Source: Orientallactaga sibirica (Eukaryota; Chordata; Mammalia; Rodentia; Dipodidae). Taken from it: a stretch of DNA of 64,000 nucleotides. Each line of letters opens with the position of its first letter. The first letter of the stretch is position 1. Shown here piece by piece: positions 24,248 to 36,005 of this stretch. The DNA lies in assembly GCA_036365145.1 (NCBI GenBank), contig JAEOAD010000001.1, forward strand, positions 106,641,001 through 106,705,000, in the 5' to 3' direction. Made by a program: the position numbers and the translations under genes. A model generated the notes under the pieces. The model saw only the letters and a list, made by a program, of their open reading frames with translations, had not been told where the DNA came from and searched no databases.

Positions 24248-24515
24248 AAAATTTTTAATAATTATTATTTTTTATTGACTTTTAATCTTACATACCAAAA
24301 AAATCCCACCTGATATTTCCCTCCCTTCCCCCATTCCACTTTAGAACTCCAGTCTCCATCATATCTCCTCCCTCTCTCTATTAGTCTCTCTTTTAATTTG
24401 ATGACATCATCTTTTTCTTCTATTTTGACGGTCTTGCAATGGTATTGCTAGGCACTGCAAGGTCATGGATATCGAGGTCAATTTCTGTCTGGGCAGTTGC
24501 ATTGTAAGAGGTAAA
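24248..24515 (-). mobile_element. L1 3'-end fragment
   Basis: Collinear with the fragment at 2920: pyrimidine tract, tattagtctctcttttaatt, then ggtcatggatatcgaggtc. It is 5' truncated. Confidence 0.6.
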
Positions 24516-24678
24516 ATTTTTATTTTTTTATTTTTTGTTTTTTTGAGGTAGGGTCTCACTCTATCCCAGGCTGACCTGGAATTCACTATGTATTCTCAGG
24601 GTGGCCTCGAACTCACAGCAATCCTCCTACCTCTGCCTCCCGAGTGCTGGGATTAAAGGCATGTGCCACAATACCATG
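24516..24678 (-). mobile_element. B1 SINE
   Basis: Antisense B1 directly abutting the L1 fragment. Confidence 0.85.
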
Positions 24679-25212
24679 TGCCCTATGCATTTTTTATATT
24701 TTTTTTCTTTTCTTTTGATAGGAAAGTTTGGTTTACAGTCTCAAGGGGAAGCTTCATGAGGACAGGGAACAGTATGGCCCGAGCAGAGGCTGGACATCAC
24801 CTCTGCCACAGCCGAGAGTGAGCCAAACTCTGGCAAGGGTGTAACGGGGTGCTCGGGGTCCAGGAGAGTCCTTGAACCCCAAAGCCTAAGTTCATTTCTA
24901 ATTTTAATCAAATAATTGACTAAAAAAGACTAAGAAGGATAATTATTAAAGTATTATGTTTATTGAGGGAAGTATAGAGCCAAGGAAAGGCACCTACGTG
25001 CCTGGAGGTCCCACATGGAGGGCCTGGAAAAACCATGGGAAGAAAAGAGAGGAAAGAAAGTCAAGGAGTCTTGCCCTGTGGGTTGCTGGAGTGGGTAAAG
25101 GACCCATGTGGAGAGTAAGGGTTAGGGGGCTTTTCTGGCTGGGCCTGGGCAGAGCCATCCCAGGCCCCACCATGGGAAAAACTCACCCACAGCTGGAAGT
25201 TCCCAAGTGGTA

Positions 25213-25405
25213 AATATATTTTTTATTTCTTTATTTGAAAAGAGAGAGAGAAAATGAATGGGCGTCCCAGGGCCTCTAGCTGCTGCAAACAAACTACAGA
25301 TACATGCGCCACTCTGTGCATCTGGCTTAATGTGGGTACTGGGGAATCAAACCTGGGTCATTAGGCTTTGCAGGAAAGCACCTTAACCTCTGAGCCATCT
25401 CTGTA
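25213..25405 (-). mobile_element. Dip-type SINE (short form)
   Basis: Antisense, ending ctgagccatctctgtagcc; followed by a copy of the local target repeat. Confidence 0.82.
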
Positions 25406-25424
25406 GCCTAGCCCTATGTATTTT

Positions 25425-25658
25425 TTTAAAAAATTTTTATTTACTTATTTATTAGAGACAGAGAGAGGGAGAAAGAGAGAGCGTGCGAGAGAGAGTGAGT
25501 GAGAATGGGCTCACCAGGACCTCTAGCTGCTGCAAACAAACTCCAGATGCATGTGCCCCCTTGTGCATCTGGCTTACATGGGACCTGGAGAATTGAACCT
25601 GGGTCCTTAGGCTTCACAGGCATATATATGCCTTAACCATTAAGCCATCTCTCCAGCC
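25425..25658 (-). mobile_element. Dip-type SINE (short form)
   Basis: Second antisense copy at the same site, ending ttaagccatctctccagccc. Confidence 0.85.
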
Positions 25659-26241
25659 CTGTATTTTTAATAGTCAACGTATATTGACAATTTGCCCTCC
25701 ACAGATGCTCTACCAATTTACACTTCTCCAAGCAATGTTTGAGGATATTTTCCTATTTATTTATTTATTTATTTATTTTTGCTAAACTGATGAAGAAATG
25801 GTATCTCTTGGTAAGGGGAAAAATCTTGCTACTAAAGAGCTATTTGTATTTCCTATTCTGTGATCTCTGCTCATAGTCTTTGTTCATTTTCTGCTGGTTT
25901 GTTGCTTCCTGGACATTCATATATTTAAGGAATCTATCCTCCCCAACATGAGTGGGGTAGATGCGAATAGTCCTTCAGTTTTATGTTCATCTTTGATTGT
26001 ATGGAGATGTGTTTTGCCCTCAGATTGATTTTTATAAGCCTTATAGATTAAAGGTTTGATTTCAGTTCTTAGTAAAAGTCTTTTCTACTTTCAAGTAACA
26101 AGGAAATTCTCCCAAGAGGACTGCTAGAACTTTCATGGTTAAAATTTTCACACTTAAAGCTTAAAACCATTTGCCCTTTCTCCTGAAGGTTTGTAGGCAG
26201 CTCTCTAGTTGTCCCAATCATTCTCTACTGTTGAGATGTGT

Positions 26242-26467
26242 CTCTTTTTTTTTTTTTGGAGGGGGAGGAGACAGATAGAGAATAGGCACGCCAACAGCCT
26301 CTCAGCTGCTGTGAACGAAATCCAGATGTGTGCGCCCCCTTGTGGGCAAGTGCAGCATTGCACCCTTGCCTCATTTTGTGTTTGGCTAAACGTGGGACCT
26401 GGAGAATAGAATGGGCATTCTTAGGCTTAGCAGGCAGGCGCCTTAAACACTAAGCCATCTCTCCAGC
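26242..26467 (-). mobile_element. Dip-type SINE (long form)
   Basis: Target duplication tgagatgtgtctcttttt / tgagatgtttctcttttt. Confidence 0.88.
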
Positions 26468-26795
26468 CTGAGATGTTTCTCTTTTTATCACATGTAAATT
26501 CAAGGAAAATCATGGAAGGATTTCATTCTGGAAACTTCTCTCTGAACTTCTCCACTGCAGTGAGTCTCAGCGTCTATCCCCCTAGGTGTCCTATTAGACA
26601 CCGAGCAGCTCCCTGCCTGTGAGAGGCCAGCTGGGCGAGCCAAGGGCAGCCGCTCATTGTCTCCCCAATGCCAGGCTGCTCACGGATCACAGTGAGGGCT
26701 CAAGTAGGGAGCAAGTCCCTGTCATTGCTTAAATGTTCATCACTTTACCCATTTAAAACCTCTGGCAGAACTGGCCTTAGTTATAAGACTAGTTG

Positions 26796-27022
26796 GAGGC
26801 TGGAGAGATGGCTTAGCGGTTCAGGCGCTTGCCTGCAAAGTACACAGCTTCGATTCCCCAGTACTCACATAGCAAGGTGGCGCAAGCGTCTGGAATTCGA
26901 TTGCAGAGACCAGAGGCTCTGGCACACTCATTCTTTCTCTCTCTTTCTGTCTATCTATCGTTCTCCCCCTCAAATAAATAAATAAATAAATAAAAATAAA
27001 ATTTAAAAAATTAAAAAAAAAT
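26796..27022 (+). mobile_element. Dip-type SINE (short form)
   Basis: Sense copy with (aaat)n tail; tagttgg on both sides. Confidence 0.85.
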
Positions 27023-28035
27023 AGTTGGCACCTCCACGGGATTGAGTAAACCAAGAACTAGGACAGGGCTTGGGTCCCCAAGAGGAAATCTGAGTGTTTT
27101 ACAGGGCTCACTGCTCGAGATGCATGGTGTGACTTTCCTCAGCCGCTCATCTCCAGTTTTGCAAGACACACGCAGGGTTTTCTCCTGTGGCCTCCTCAGT
27201 TAGGACACAGTCTGTGTGCATTGGGCACAGAGATCACTGCAGAGGCCCTGTAGGTCCAAAATTTTCAGTCTCAGAGTTAGGAGCTGACTGTGGTCTAAAA
27301 CCTGGCCTTTCTCTAGGTAGGTGGGAGCAGGCCCAGACAGGATGACCCATGCATGAAGTATGGAGGTGGGGGGTGCGGGACCTGTGGTTGGTGGTTAGCC
27401 GCCAGTGATGGTGGCTGGGGCTAGCTCCTAAGGAATCTTTGGTTGGTTTCGAAAGCATTTTGCTAATTGTCCATGTTGGCCTTGGAGAAGGCAAATGCTG
27501 TAATGGCACCTTAGAGAAAACCAGACACCCAGAGTCCAATGGCCAGGCCCCCTTTCCTTGCTAGTCCTGAGCAAGGACACCCTTGCACGATGTCACCTAC
27601 ATATTTTAACCTTCGCTGCAGTAATGTAGACATGACCTGTATCCCTGTGGATCAGATGAAACAATGCAAGAGTTGGTATGCAACAGCACCCAGCCTGGGA
27701 GGCAGCCTGCAGATGCAAGCAAAGCCCTGCCTAAAGCTGCTCACAGCCCAGCTGGTAAAGCTGCCAGATGGGTGCTGCCTTTGTGTGTGTGTGTGGGGGA
27801 GCTAAAAAGATTAGCGGAAGAATCTCATAGCAGAACATAGGTATATATGACCATGTCCTTCCCAATTTTTCAGTTGGTGATTGGAAGCATCTCTCAGACA
27901 GGCAAAAGCTCCCACACCATTTTTGTTGAGTGGCCAGAGACAGGGTTGTTAACCTTTGTGTCCCTTTCTTTCCTCTTTGAAATGTTCATGATGTGACCCC
28001 AGTCTTGGGCCCCTGGGCCCTGTCTTCTCCTGCAG

Positions 28036-28145
28036 GTCAGAGTGGGAGCGTTGCAATTCAGTTCCACGCCTCATCTGGAATTCCCCTTGGATTCCTTTCC
28101 AACCCGTCAGGAAGTGAAGGCAAAAATCAAGAGGATGGTTTTCAA
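28036..28145 (+). CDS. VWA2: VWA2 exon 5: vWA1, middle strands
   Basis: A 110-nt exon after cttctcctgcag, ending ttcaa|gtatgt in phase 2; residues 88-123. VRVGALQFSSTPHLEFPL gives the second and third strands of vWA1, and the rest (RQEVKAKIKRMVF) is a basic helix. The lysine codon is completed as AAA by exon 6. The donor gtatgt is weaker than its neighbours. The exon sits between the two largest coding-region introns and is easily missed by ORF length alone. Confidence 0.94.
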
Positions 28146-29519
28146 GTATGTATCGTAAGTTAGCTGCTCTTAAAATCACACCCTTGAAGGGTTTGGCCTC
28201 ACCAAGAGAGCTTCACGCCACTTCCAGTACCCAGCTGTGCACAGTGGGCGATGAGACTTCTCTTCTCAAAGCTGCCCTCATTATTGCATGATAACATCCA
28301 GGTGGGAATTTAAATGCCAGGGAAATATCTGCTGCTATCATGTGTAGTTGTCAGCTACTAGGAGGAAAAGGTTGTTGAGGGTCCAGATGGGGGGTGGGGA
28401 GTGCATGGGGTTGTGGGAAGAGGACTGTGTGCCAGTCCCAGCCATGCAAGAAGGCCCCTGCAGTTCGTTCGGGTGGTTCACTGAGCTTCTCTAAGCATCC
28501 CTTTTGTGGTATAAAAAGAAGTTCCCTTTTGCACTGAAAGTGCTTTAAAATCACAACTAGCTGTTACTGTGCTCCTCTGTAAAACACCATGTAACTACAT
28601 GCACATAGTAGGGTCATGACTTTACTGGCATTGTAAATCAACTGATGTATGATATGTGTTTGCTCATATGTACACAGACATAGACATATCTTGCAGATAA
28701 ATGCTCTACCACTGAACTCTGCCCTGCCATATTTTGGGTATAGATATTTTATATGCATATGATGTATATGTGGATGTGTCATGTACACATATATTCATAT
28801 ATCCATATTCACGTACATCACACACACAATGTTTCTCACAAGTTTTCACAAAGGAATGACTTTGAATTCCACTTGCTGCTCCGGGCTCTGGATCCGCTCT
28901 GGTTTGTACTGCTCCCTGTGCCAGTGTTCAGTGGAGTCCTGTGAGGTCTCTGGTCCTGGCCATCCCTAGCTGCCAGCTCCAGTTACAAAGGAGCCCTGAG
29001 ACCCTTTTTCTAGGCACAGGCCTCTGTCAGTACACCAGTGCTTTGGGGAACCTGAGGCCCTACACTGGGCACTATAGAAATGCTGGGGACCCTGCAGCCC
29101 CTGTTTGCCCTAGGCACTTTCTATAATTTCATCTTGGACCATTCATCCCAGCCCTTTTCCCTGCATGGACGCGCTGAACTGGAGGATGGCTAAGTCCTGT
29201 GTCGGAAAGTACAAAAGAAAAAGCACATTAACATGTTTTTTAACATTGTATTAGTTCACACTAGCCATTCTTTTATTCTCTGGGGACATTGTGCCTTGGG
29301 GCCTGCAGACCTTGGTTTCCATATCCTGGGTGCAGACTCACAGAGCAGCACTTGTCTGTATGTAGTCTCAGAGTCACCCGGTCAGAACCGTGAAGGGAGT
29401 GGCTGCAAGCACAGATGCAGGCCAGTGATCCTTAGGACCCTGAACTTGAGCAGATCCATTCCTATCCACACGCCCTTGCCTGCTTCCCTAAGACTGTTTA
29501 TACACTCTCTTCTTTAAAG

Positions 29520-29870
29520 GCTCTTTGACATCTGATTTATATACCACAAAATTCATGTACATGTAAAATACATGTACAATTCATTGATTTAGAGTATATT
29601 TGCAACTACTACCATAATGTTATTTACATGTTTGTTAATTTATTTATGAGAGAGAGAAAGAGGAAGATAAAGAGAATGGGCACACCAGTGCCTCTAGCTG
29701 CTGCAGACAAACTCCAGGTGCATATGACCCCTTGTGCATCTGGCTTACATGGGTCCTGGGGAATCAAACCTGAGTCCTTTGGCTTTGCAGGCAAGCACCT
29801 TAAGTGTCCAGCCCATATTTACAACATTCTCATCAGCCCCTAAAGAAACTTTTTAAATAGGCTTCTCCTA
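29520..29870 (-). mobile_element. Ancient L1 3'UTR, split by a SINE
   Basis: ttatataccacaaaattcat ... catcagcccctaaagaaac is the reverse complement of an old L1 3'UTR. Confidence 0.6.
29632..29813 (-). mobile_element. Dip-type SINE (short form)
   Basis: Antisense copy inside the old L1, lacking the last bases of the head. Confidence 0.8.
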
Positions 29871-30256
29871 TTTCTCCAAATAAGATTTATAAGTGGCCAA
29901 TAAGTACACAAAAACATGCTCACCATAGTTACGAGGGAGATGTAAATGAGAACCACAGTGACGCCATGTCACACCCACTAGGAAAGTTAAAATAGAAGAT
30001 AGATGATATCAAGTGTTGACAGGGATGTGGGGAGATTAAAACCCTCACACATCGCTGGTAGCATTGTAAAGTTATGCCTGCCACTTTGAGAACAATTTGG
30101 CGGATCCTCAGAATGTTAAATATAGATACCAATGACCCAGCAATTCCACTTGAAGAAAATTGAAAGCATGCCCCAAGGAAAACTTATGCAAAACTGACGT
30201 GCGACAGATGATTGGATAAACACACGACATGGTATATCCATACAAATTAGTATTAC

Positions 30257-30410
30257 TCAGCCGGGTGTGGTGGCGCATGCCTTTAACCCCAGCACTTGGG
30301 AACAGAGGTAGGAGGATTGCCACGAGTTTGAAGCCACCTGAGACTACATAGTGAATTCCAGGTCCGCCTGGGATAGAGCAAGACACTACCTCGAAAAACC
30401 AAAAAAAAAA
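30257..30410 (+). mobile_element. B1 SINE nested in L1
   Basis: Sense B1 with A-tail running into an (AG)n stretch. Confidence 0.85.
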
Positions 30411-30424
30411 AGAGAGAGAGAGAG

Positions 30425-30572
30425 AGAGAGCTGGAGAGAGTGCTCAGCAATTAAGGTGCTTGCTTACAGAGCCTGCCAGCCTGGGTCAATTCCCCAGCAC
30501 CCACATAAAGCCAGACACGAGCATCTGGCAAGAGACCCTACTATGCATGTATGTGCGCATGTACACACAAAT
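30425..30572 (+). mobile_element. Dip- or B4-type SINE, partial, nested in L1
   Basis: gctggagagagtgctcagca head with shortened body, following the (AG)n tract after the B1. Confidence 0.65.
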
Positions 30573-30861
30573 AAGTGATTGATGCTACATCATGGATGAA
30601 TTTTGAAAACATCTTGTTAAGTGAAAGAACCCAACACAAAGTTCATAGTGAAAGGTTGTATAAAAGCTGTCTTACATTTATGTTATATCATGCTAGGGAT
30701 CCAACACAGGCTCTGCACTTGTCTGGCATGGTGAGCTATGTCCCTAGTCCTTCATTCCATTCAGTGAAATGTCTGGAATGGGCAAATGGCTACAGAGAGA
30801 AAGATTAATGTTGTCAAGGGCTGTAATGGAGAATGCCTACCAATAGGTATAGACTTCTCTC

Positions 30862-31016
30862 TCTCTTTTTTTTTTTTTTTTTTCTGAGGTAAAGTCTCTC
30901 TCTAGCCCAGGCTGACCTGTACTTCCCTATGTAGTCTTAGGCTGGCCTCAAACTCACAGCGATCCTCCTGCCTCTGTCTTCCTGAGTGCTGGGAGTTAAG
31001 GCATGCGCCACCACAG
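30862..31016 (-). mobile_element. B1 SINE nested in L1
   Basis: Antisense, after a T-run. Confidence 0.83.
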
Positions 31017-31513
31017 GCTTCTTTTAGTGTAATGAAAATGTTTTAACTTAGTGTTGTGGGTGCGTAACTCTGTGAATACACTAAAACCACCAACTTGTAT
31101 GCCTTGAGTTTATGACACATAATTGTACAAGTAAGGTACAAACAAAACACATTTCTGTCAGTACATGCAAAATTTGCAAAAGTTGAAGTAGTTCGACCAG
31201 TTTAATTTAGGGTGGGAAGTCAAAGATGATGTGTGTGACTTTGTTTTGAATGATTCATCTGAAAATCTAAACTGGTTGCAAAGAATTGGTACAAAAGGGC
31301 ACATTGGAGATCATCTAGTATTTATTCCTCTTCCATGTTTTACAGAGCAGGAGGCTGTGCCTGACTAGCCATCCTTTCCCACCTCTTCCTACCCAGTTCT
31401 TCTCTCTTCCCCTCAATAATAAGCTGAGCCTCTTCTCAGCCGCACTGAGGGAAGGGGGTTGGAAGCAGTATTCATGAGGTAAAATTGGAGGCACATTAAG
31501 AATGCCAAGGGAG

Positions 31514-31703
31514 GGCTGGAGAGATGGCCTAGCAGCTAAGATGCTTGCCTGCAAAGCTAAAAGACCCAGGTTTCATTCCCCTAGACCTGTATAAACCAGA
31601 TGCACAAGATTGCACATGTGTCTGAAGTTTGTTTGCAGTGGCTGGAGGCCCTGGTGCACCCATTCTCTCTCTCTCTGCCTCTTTCTCAAGTAAATAAATA
31701 AAA

Positions 31704-31706
<3 letters not shown>
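31514..31706 (+). mobile_element. Dip-type SINE (short form)
   Basis: Sense copy whose tail has turned into (AC)n. Confidence 0.85.

Positions 31707-31741
<35 letters not shown>
31707..31741 (+). repeat. (AC)n microsatellite
   Basis: About 17 ac units grown from a SINE tail. Confidence 0.95.
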
Positions 31742-31743
<2 letters not shown>

Positions 31744-31759
31744 GATAAAGAACCAAGAG

Positions 31760-31912
31760 AGGCCAGGTGTGGTGATGCATGCCTTTAATCCCAACACCAG
31801 GGAGGCAGAGGTAGAGGATCACTGTGAGTTCGAGGCCACCCTGAGACTACATGCTGAGCCTGGACTAGAGTGAAACCCTGCCTCAAAAACAAACAAACAA
31901 ACAAACAAACAA
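31760..31912 (+). mobile_element. B1 SINE
   Basis: Sense B1 with an internal deletion (catgctgagcctgg) and (aaac)n tail. Confidence 0.83.
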
Positions 31913-32832
31913 AAAATGCCAAGAGAGGATGTTGGTGGTGGCGGAGTTCACTTCTTCTTTGGGGCTGTGTCTGGTTAGCACTTCCATATCCTCACATGAC
32001 TGTAAGAAGCAACAAGGAAGGCAAGGACCTAGAAGCTTCTTTTGGCCACAGTTGCGGGGCCACTGAGGACAGTGCAAATGAAGCTGTGCTCACGTGCATC
32101 AGAGCAGAGGAATGCCGGCCCAGTGGAAGTGAGATCGCCCAGTGCTCTTCACCCTTTCCTTGCAGCGAGGTGTTCCATGTTCCATGCTGGACCGTTCAGA
32201 AAGCTCTGTCTAAACCCACAGCGCACTTGCCTTTCCAGACCAAAGCGAGCTTCCCAAAGTGTGTCCTTAAGGTGGCTAAGAAACCACCTAAGCACCCCCT
32301 TCATGCTGCTTTGCAAGATGTCTTAAAGATACCACATTCAAGCCCCTGATATTGTACCCTGCAATGTAAAATCAGGTGAAACACAAGTGGTGACTGGTTC
32401 CTGAATGCCAGTGCTTCTGGCCAGCTGGCAGGCACAGGCTTGCACTCTTTGTTTTACTCTGCCATTGGCCCAGCCCTGAGTCCTGTGTGAATTCTTTCCA
32501 CCTCTCATAGAGCAAGCTCACCACCTTGCCATGCTATGAAACCATAGAGCTTTCTTTGGCTACTTTGACCACGTTAGCATTTAAACATAGCTTTTAAAGT
32601 AGTTAGAATTACAAAGCATTTTATTCTTTTTAATGTTTTCACTTAGTATAATTTGATGTGTTTTTTATACAAAGCTGTATTAACTTTCATGTTGGTCTTA
32701 CCCATGTTAATGAAATAATCTGAAGAACTGGGCTGCCATGGTGCACTTAGTCTTTCTCATTACCCCAGAAGGAAACATTTTGGTTGAGCCTACAAGTTTT
32801 GCTTATAAAACAAAAAGAAGAGAAGCAGCTAT

Positions 32833-33061
32833 GGGCTGGAGGGATGGCTTAGCAGTTAAGGTGCTTGCCTGCAAAGCCTAAGGACCCATATTTGACTCTC
32901 TAGGTCCCATGTAAGCCAGACACACAGAGTGATACAAGCATGCAAGGTCTCACATGTGCACAACGTGGTGCACACATCTGGAGTTCAGTTGCAGTGGCTG
33001 GAGGCCCTGGCATGCCAATTCTCTCTCTCTCTCTCTTGTTCTCACTCTCTTGAATAATAAT
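32833..33061 (+). mobile_element. Dip-type SINE with internal insert
   Basis: Carries the extra gatacaagcatgcaaggtct block also seen at 20160 and 39925. Confidence 0.85.
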
Positions 33062-33071
33062 AAAAAAAAAG

Positions 33072-33346
33072 GCCTGAGGCTGGAGAGATGGCTTAGTGGT
33101 TAAGGCGCCTGCCTCCTAAGCCTAAGAACGCTGGTTCCAATCTCCAGGTCCCACGTTTAGCTAGATGCAAAGTGACGCAAGGGTGCAAAGCTGCACTTGA
33201 CCACAAGGGGGCACATGCATCTAGATTTCATTTGCAGCAGCTGAGAGGCTGCTGGTGTGCCCATCTCTATCTGTCTTCCTCTCTGTCTCTCTCTGCGTCT
33301 CTCTCCAAATAAATAAATAAATAAATAAATTAAAATGAAAAAAAAA
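33072..33346 (+). mobile_element. Dip-type SINE (long form)
   Basis: Head ggcgcctgcctcctaagcc and the long-form block; (aaat)n tail. Directly follows another SINE. Confidence 0.85.
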
Positions 33347-33475
33347 AGCTATAATCAACTTCCCTATATTTACAGTTGGATTTCTTACGAAGTTTCTCAA
33401 AGTCTAACCCACACCTGGATCACTTGCATTAGGCTCAGTTGGGAGTGGGCAGAGCTGATTTAAAATGTAGATTGT

Positions 33476-33800
33476 GGGCTGTGGAGATGGTTCAGTGGAT
33501 AAAGTACTTGCCAGGCAAGCTCGAGAACCAGAGTTTTCATCTTCAGCACCCACGTGAATTCCAGATGGGCATAGCCGCCTGCCTTTAATCCCAGCGCTTG
33601 GGAGGTGAGTAATATCCAGGGCAAGCTTGTTAGGTAGATGAGCCAAACTGATGAGCTTTGGGTCCGAGTAAAAGACCCTTCCTTAGTGAATAAAGTGCAG
33701 AGGAGAGCGACCGAGGAAGAAAGCTGACATGACATTTTGGCTTCCACACACATGAACACAAGTGCACATGCATCCACACACATGTGAACACCCACATATA
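33476..33800 (+). mobile_element. B4 SINE
   Basis: tRNA-type head, B1-like middle (ctttaatcccagcgcttggg), then gagtaaaagacccttcc and a CA-rich tail. Confidence 0.7.
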
Positions 33801-33810
33801 CAAAAAGAAG

Positions 33811-34022
33811 GTTTTTTTTTTTTAGATTTTATTTTTATTTATTTATTTATTTGAGACAGAGAGGGGAAAAAGAGGGTGAGAGAGAATGGGCGTGCGAGGG
33901 CCTCCAGCAACTGCAAACGAACTCCAGACATGTGCTCCCCCTTGTGCATCTGGCTTACATGGGATCTGGAGAATCCAACTGGGGTCCTTAGGCTTCATAG
34001 GCATGCACCATCTCTCCAGCCT
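33811..34022 (-). mobile_element. Dip-type SINE (short form)
   Basis: Antisense, immediately after the B4 tail. Confidence 0.85.
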
Positions 34023-34607
34023 CAGTTTTTTTAAAATATAGATTGTCCAACCCAGTCACATGTACATCAATCTGGATTCTCAGGACACATGCTTAGATTC
34101 TAGCCAACACCTACCCACTTCCCCCCTAATCCCATGCACTCAGCATCTAACCCCATCCCCCACTGAGATAGCAGCCCATCTGTAAACCTTCAGCTTTCCA
34201 CCTATTTTAGTCCCATCTGAGAGAAGTGAGGACAATATTGTGTGTTGGCCACTGGCCTCCCTGTATGAATAGCCCCTGAGCTTAGAACAGAGTCGGGGGT
34301 AGAAAGGTGCCACAGAGTACGCAGTGGGGTTTCTTCACATTCTCTAGAAGTCAGAGCCTTTAGGAGTCTCGTCTGACCTTGGTGGGAAGCCAGCAGAAAG
34401 ATTCCCCTGGGAGATACAGGCAACACGGGCATCTGTGCTGAGCCACATGGAGGCTAGACACCAGCAGACCCATTTAGTGAGTGGTCTGGGCCCTTGTGTC
34501 CTTGAAATTGAACTTCTCTCTAACCATGCATAAGCTGGTGGTGAGGAGGCATGCCTAGAAAAATCTCAGTGGAAAATCAGAATGAATTCTGTGTGTTTAC
34601 AAACAGA

Positions 34608-35160
34608 GTGGCTGGGAAGATAGCTCAGTGAATAAAGAGCTTGTTGTGCAGGCATGCCGACTGAGTTCCGATTGCAGGCACCATGGAGAATGTTGGGCAT
34701 GGAGGCGCCCTTTACAATCCCAGAGCTGGGGAGGCAGAGACAGGGGTGTCCCTGGGGCTTGCTGGCTAGCTTCTCTAGCTTGTCTAGCCTAATTGGTGAG
34801 TTTTAAGTTTAGTAAAAGACCTTGCATCAAAATAATAATAATAAGACAGAGGGGCTGGAGAGATGGCTTAGCGGTTAAGGCCTTGCCTGCAAAACCAAAG
34901 GATCCCCGTTTGATTCTCCAGAACCCACGTAAGCCAGATGCACAAGGGGGCACACACATCTGGAGCGTTTGCAGTGGCTGTATGCCCTGTTGTGCCCATT
35001 CTCTCCCTCCCTCTCTCTCTCTGCCTCTCTCTCTCTCTCAAATAAATAAAATATTTTTTAAAAAATAAGATAGAGTTCCATCAAGTATGACACCTGACAT
35101 TGACCTCTGGCTTCCAGATACATGCTCATACACACATAACACACATACACATGCAAAAGA
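34608..35160 (+). mobile_element. B4 SINE split by a later SINE
   Basis: Left part 34608-34850 (tagcctaattggtgag), right part 35063-35160 (tgacctctggcttccagat) resume the same B4 copy. Confidence 0.7.
34851..35062 (+). mobile_element. Dip-type SINE nested in B4
   Basis: Inserted at aataagacagag / aataagatagag. Confidence 0.85.
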
Positions 35161-35951
35161 AATGATAATTTTTTTAAAGTTGGGCTTGAACCCAGACTTT
35201 TGCCCCTTCACATGGTAAACGAAAAGGCTCACAGTGTAAGTTTGAAGGGGCCAGAGACGGGTCTGTAGAAGTAAGAACAGGGTCATGGAGAACAAGCACT
35301 CTTTGTCCTGAAGCTTTGAGCCTGTGGGAACAGCAGCCGTGCTTAGCGGGGCCAGGAGGCAGGGGTGCCCTGAGGTGAGAGAGTGGGGCTTAGCTAAGAA
35401 ATGCAGGATCCAAGGCCACTGCCTGGAGCTCACGGAGCTCGCCACTCAGGTGAGCGAGGACCCAGGTTCTCCTTGGCCACTGGGTACCTTGTCTTCAGGG
35501 AGGAGTTTGTGTAGAACTTTTCTGTAGAGACTTACTAGGTAACTTTAAACATTTGCAGACCAGGTAGATTCTTTATAAATAATAGTTATGTGACTGGGAA
35601 TGGCTCTTTTGTAAGAAAACTATCAAATGGGCAGAAGGATGGGTTTGGCTCACAGGCTGTACTTTGCTGACCCCAGAGATGAAAGCATTGGCTTTAGAAT
35701 CAGCCCGAGTGGGTTTCAATTCCAGTTCTGAGCTCTGCTCACTGGGTAAGAGATTAGTGGCCAAGTAGCCATGTAGTTAACTTGTGCTCTGGAAGCAGAG
35801 CGCCCAGGATTCATGTCCTGCCTGACCAGTTATTAGCTGGCTAGCTTTGGTAAACCCCTTCTCTGAACACCACAATCTCAGGTGGCTGTGGTGACAACAC
35901 ATGAGAGGTAAGCTCATGTGTCATGTATGTGTGTGCATGTGCTATGACTGC

Positions 35952-36003
<52 letters not shown>
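35952..36003 (+). repeat. (TA)n(TG)n microsatellite
   Basis: About six ta units followed by about 20 tg units. Confidence 0.95.

Positions 36004-36005
<2 letters not shown>

Larger units (their letters stand above)
24000..26100 (+). mobile_element. Ancient L1 host copy broken by later insertions
   Basis: 24000-24247 and 25660-26100 read as one old L1 3' region: ggataaatccccaacag, then (after the insertions) caatttgccctccacagatg and gatgaagaaatggtatctc. The intervening 1.4 kb consists of later elements at one target site. Confidence 0.55.
19639..28035 (+). other. VWA2: VWA2 intron 4
   Basis: About 8.4 kb. SINEs, a B4-like element, old L1 pieces and an insertion hotspot at 24.2-25.7 kb are listed separately. 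21470-22470, 22830-23830 and 27060-28035 appear unique; no exon-like frame with flanking splice sites was found. Confidence 0.8.
29885..31145 (+). mobile_element. Ancient L1 (end of ORF2 plus 3'UTR), with nested SINEs
   Basis: tgacccagcaattccacttg, acatggtatatccatacaa, catggatgaattttgaaaac and aactctgtgaatacactaaa occur in the order expected at the 3' end of old mammalian L1. Two B1s, a tRNA-type SINE and a short SINE scrap (about 30690-30750) interrupt it. No intact reading frame. Confidence 0.75.

Noticed and set aside
35038..35445. 135-residue minus-strand frame
   Set aside because: Begins in unique intron sequence and runs into SINE sequence; no splice or family support.
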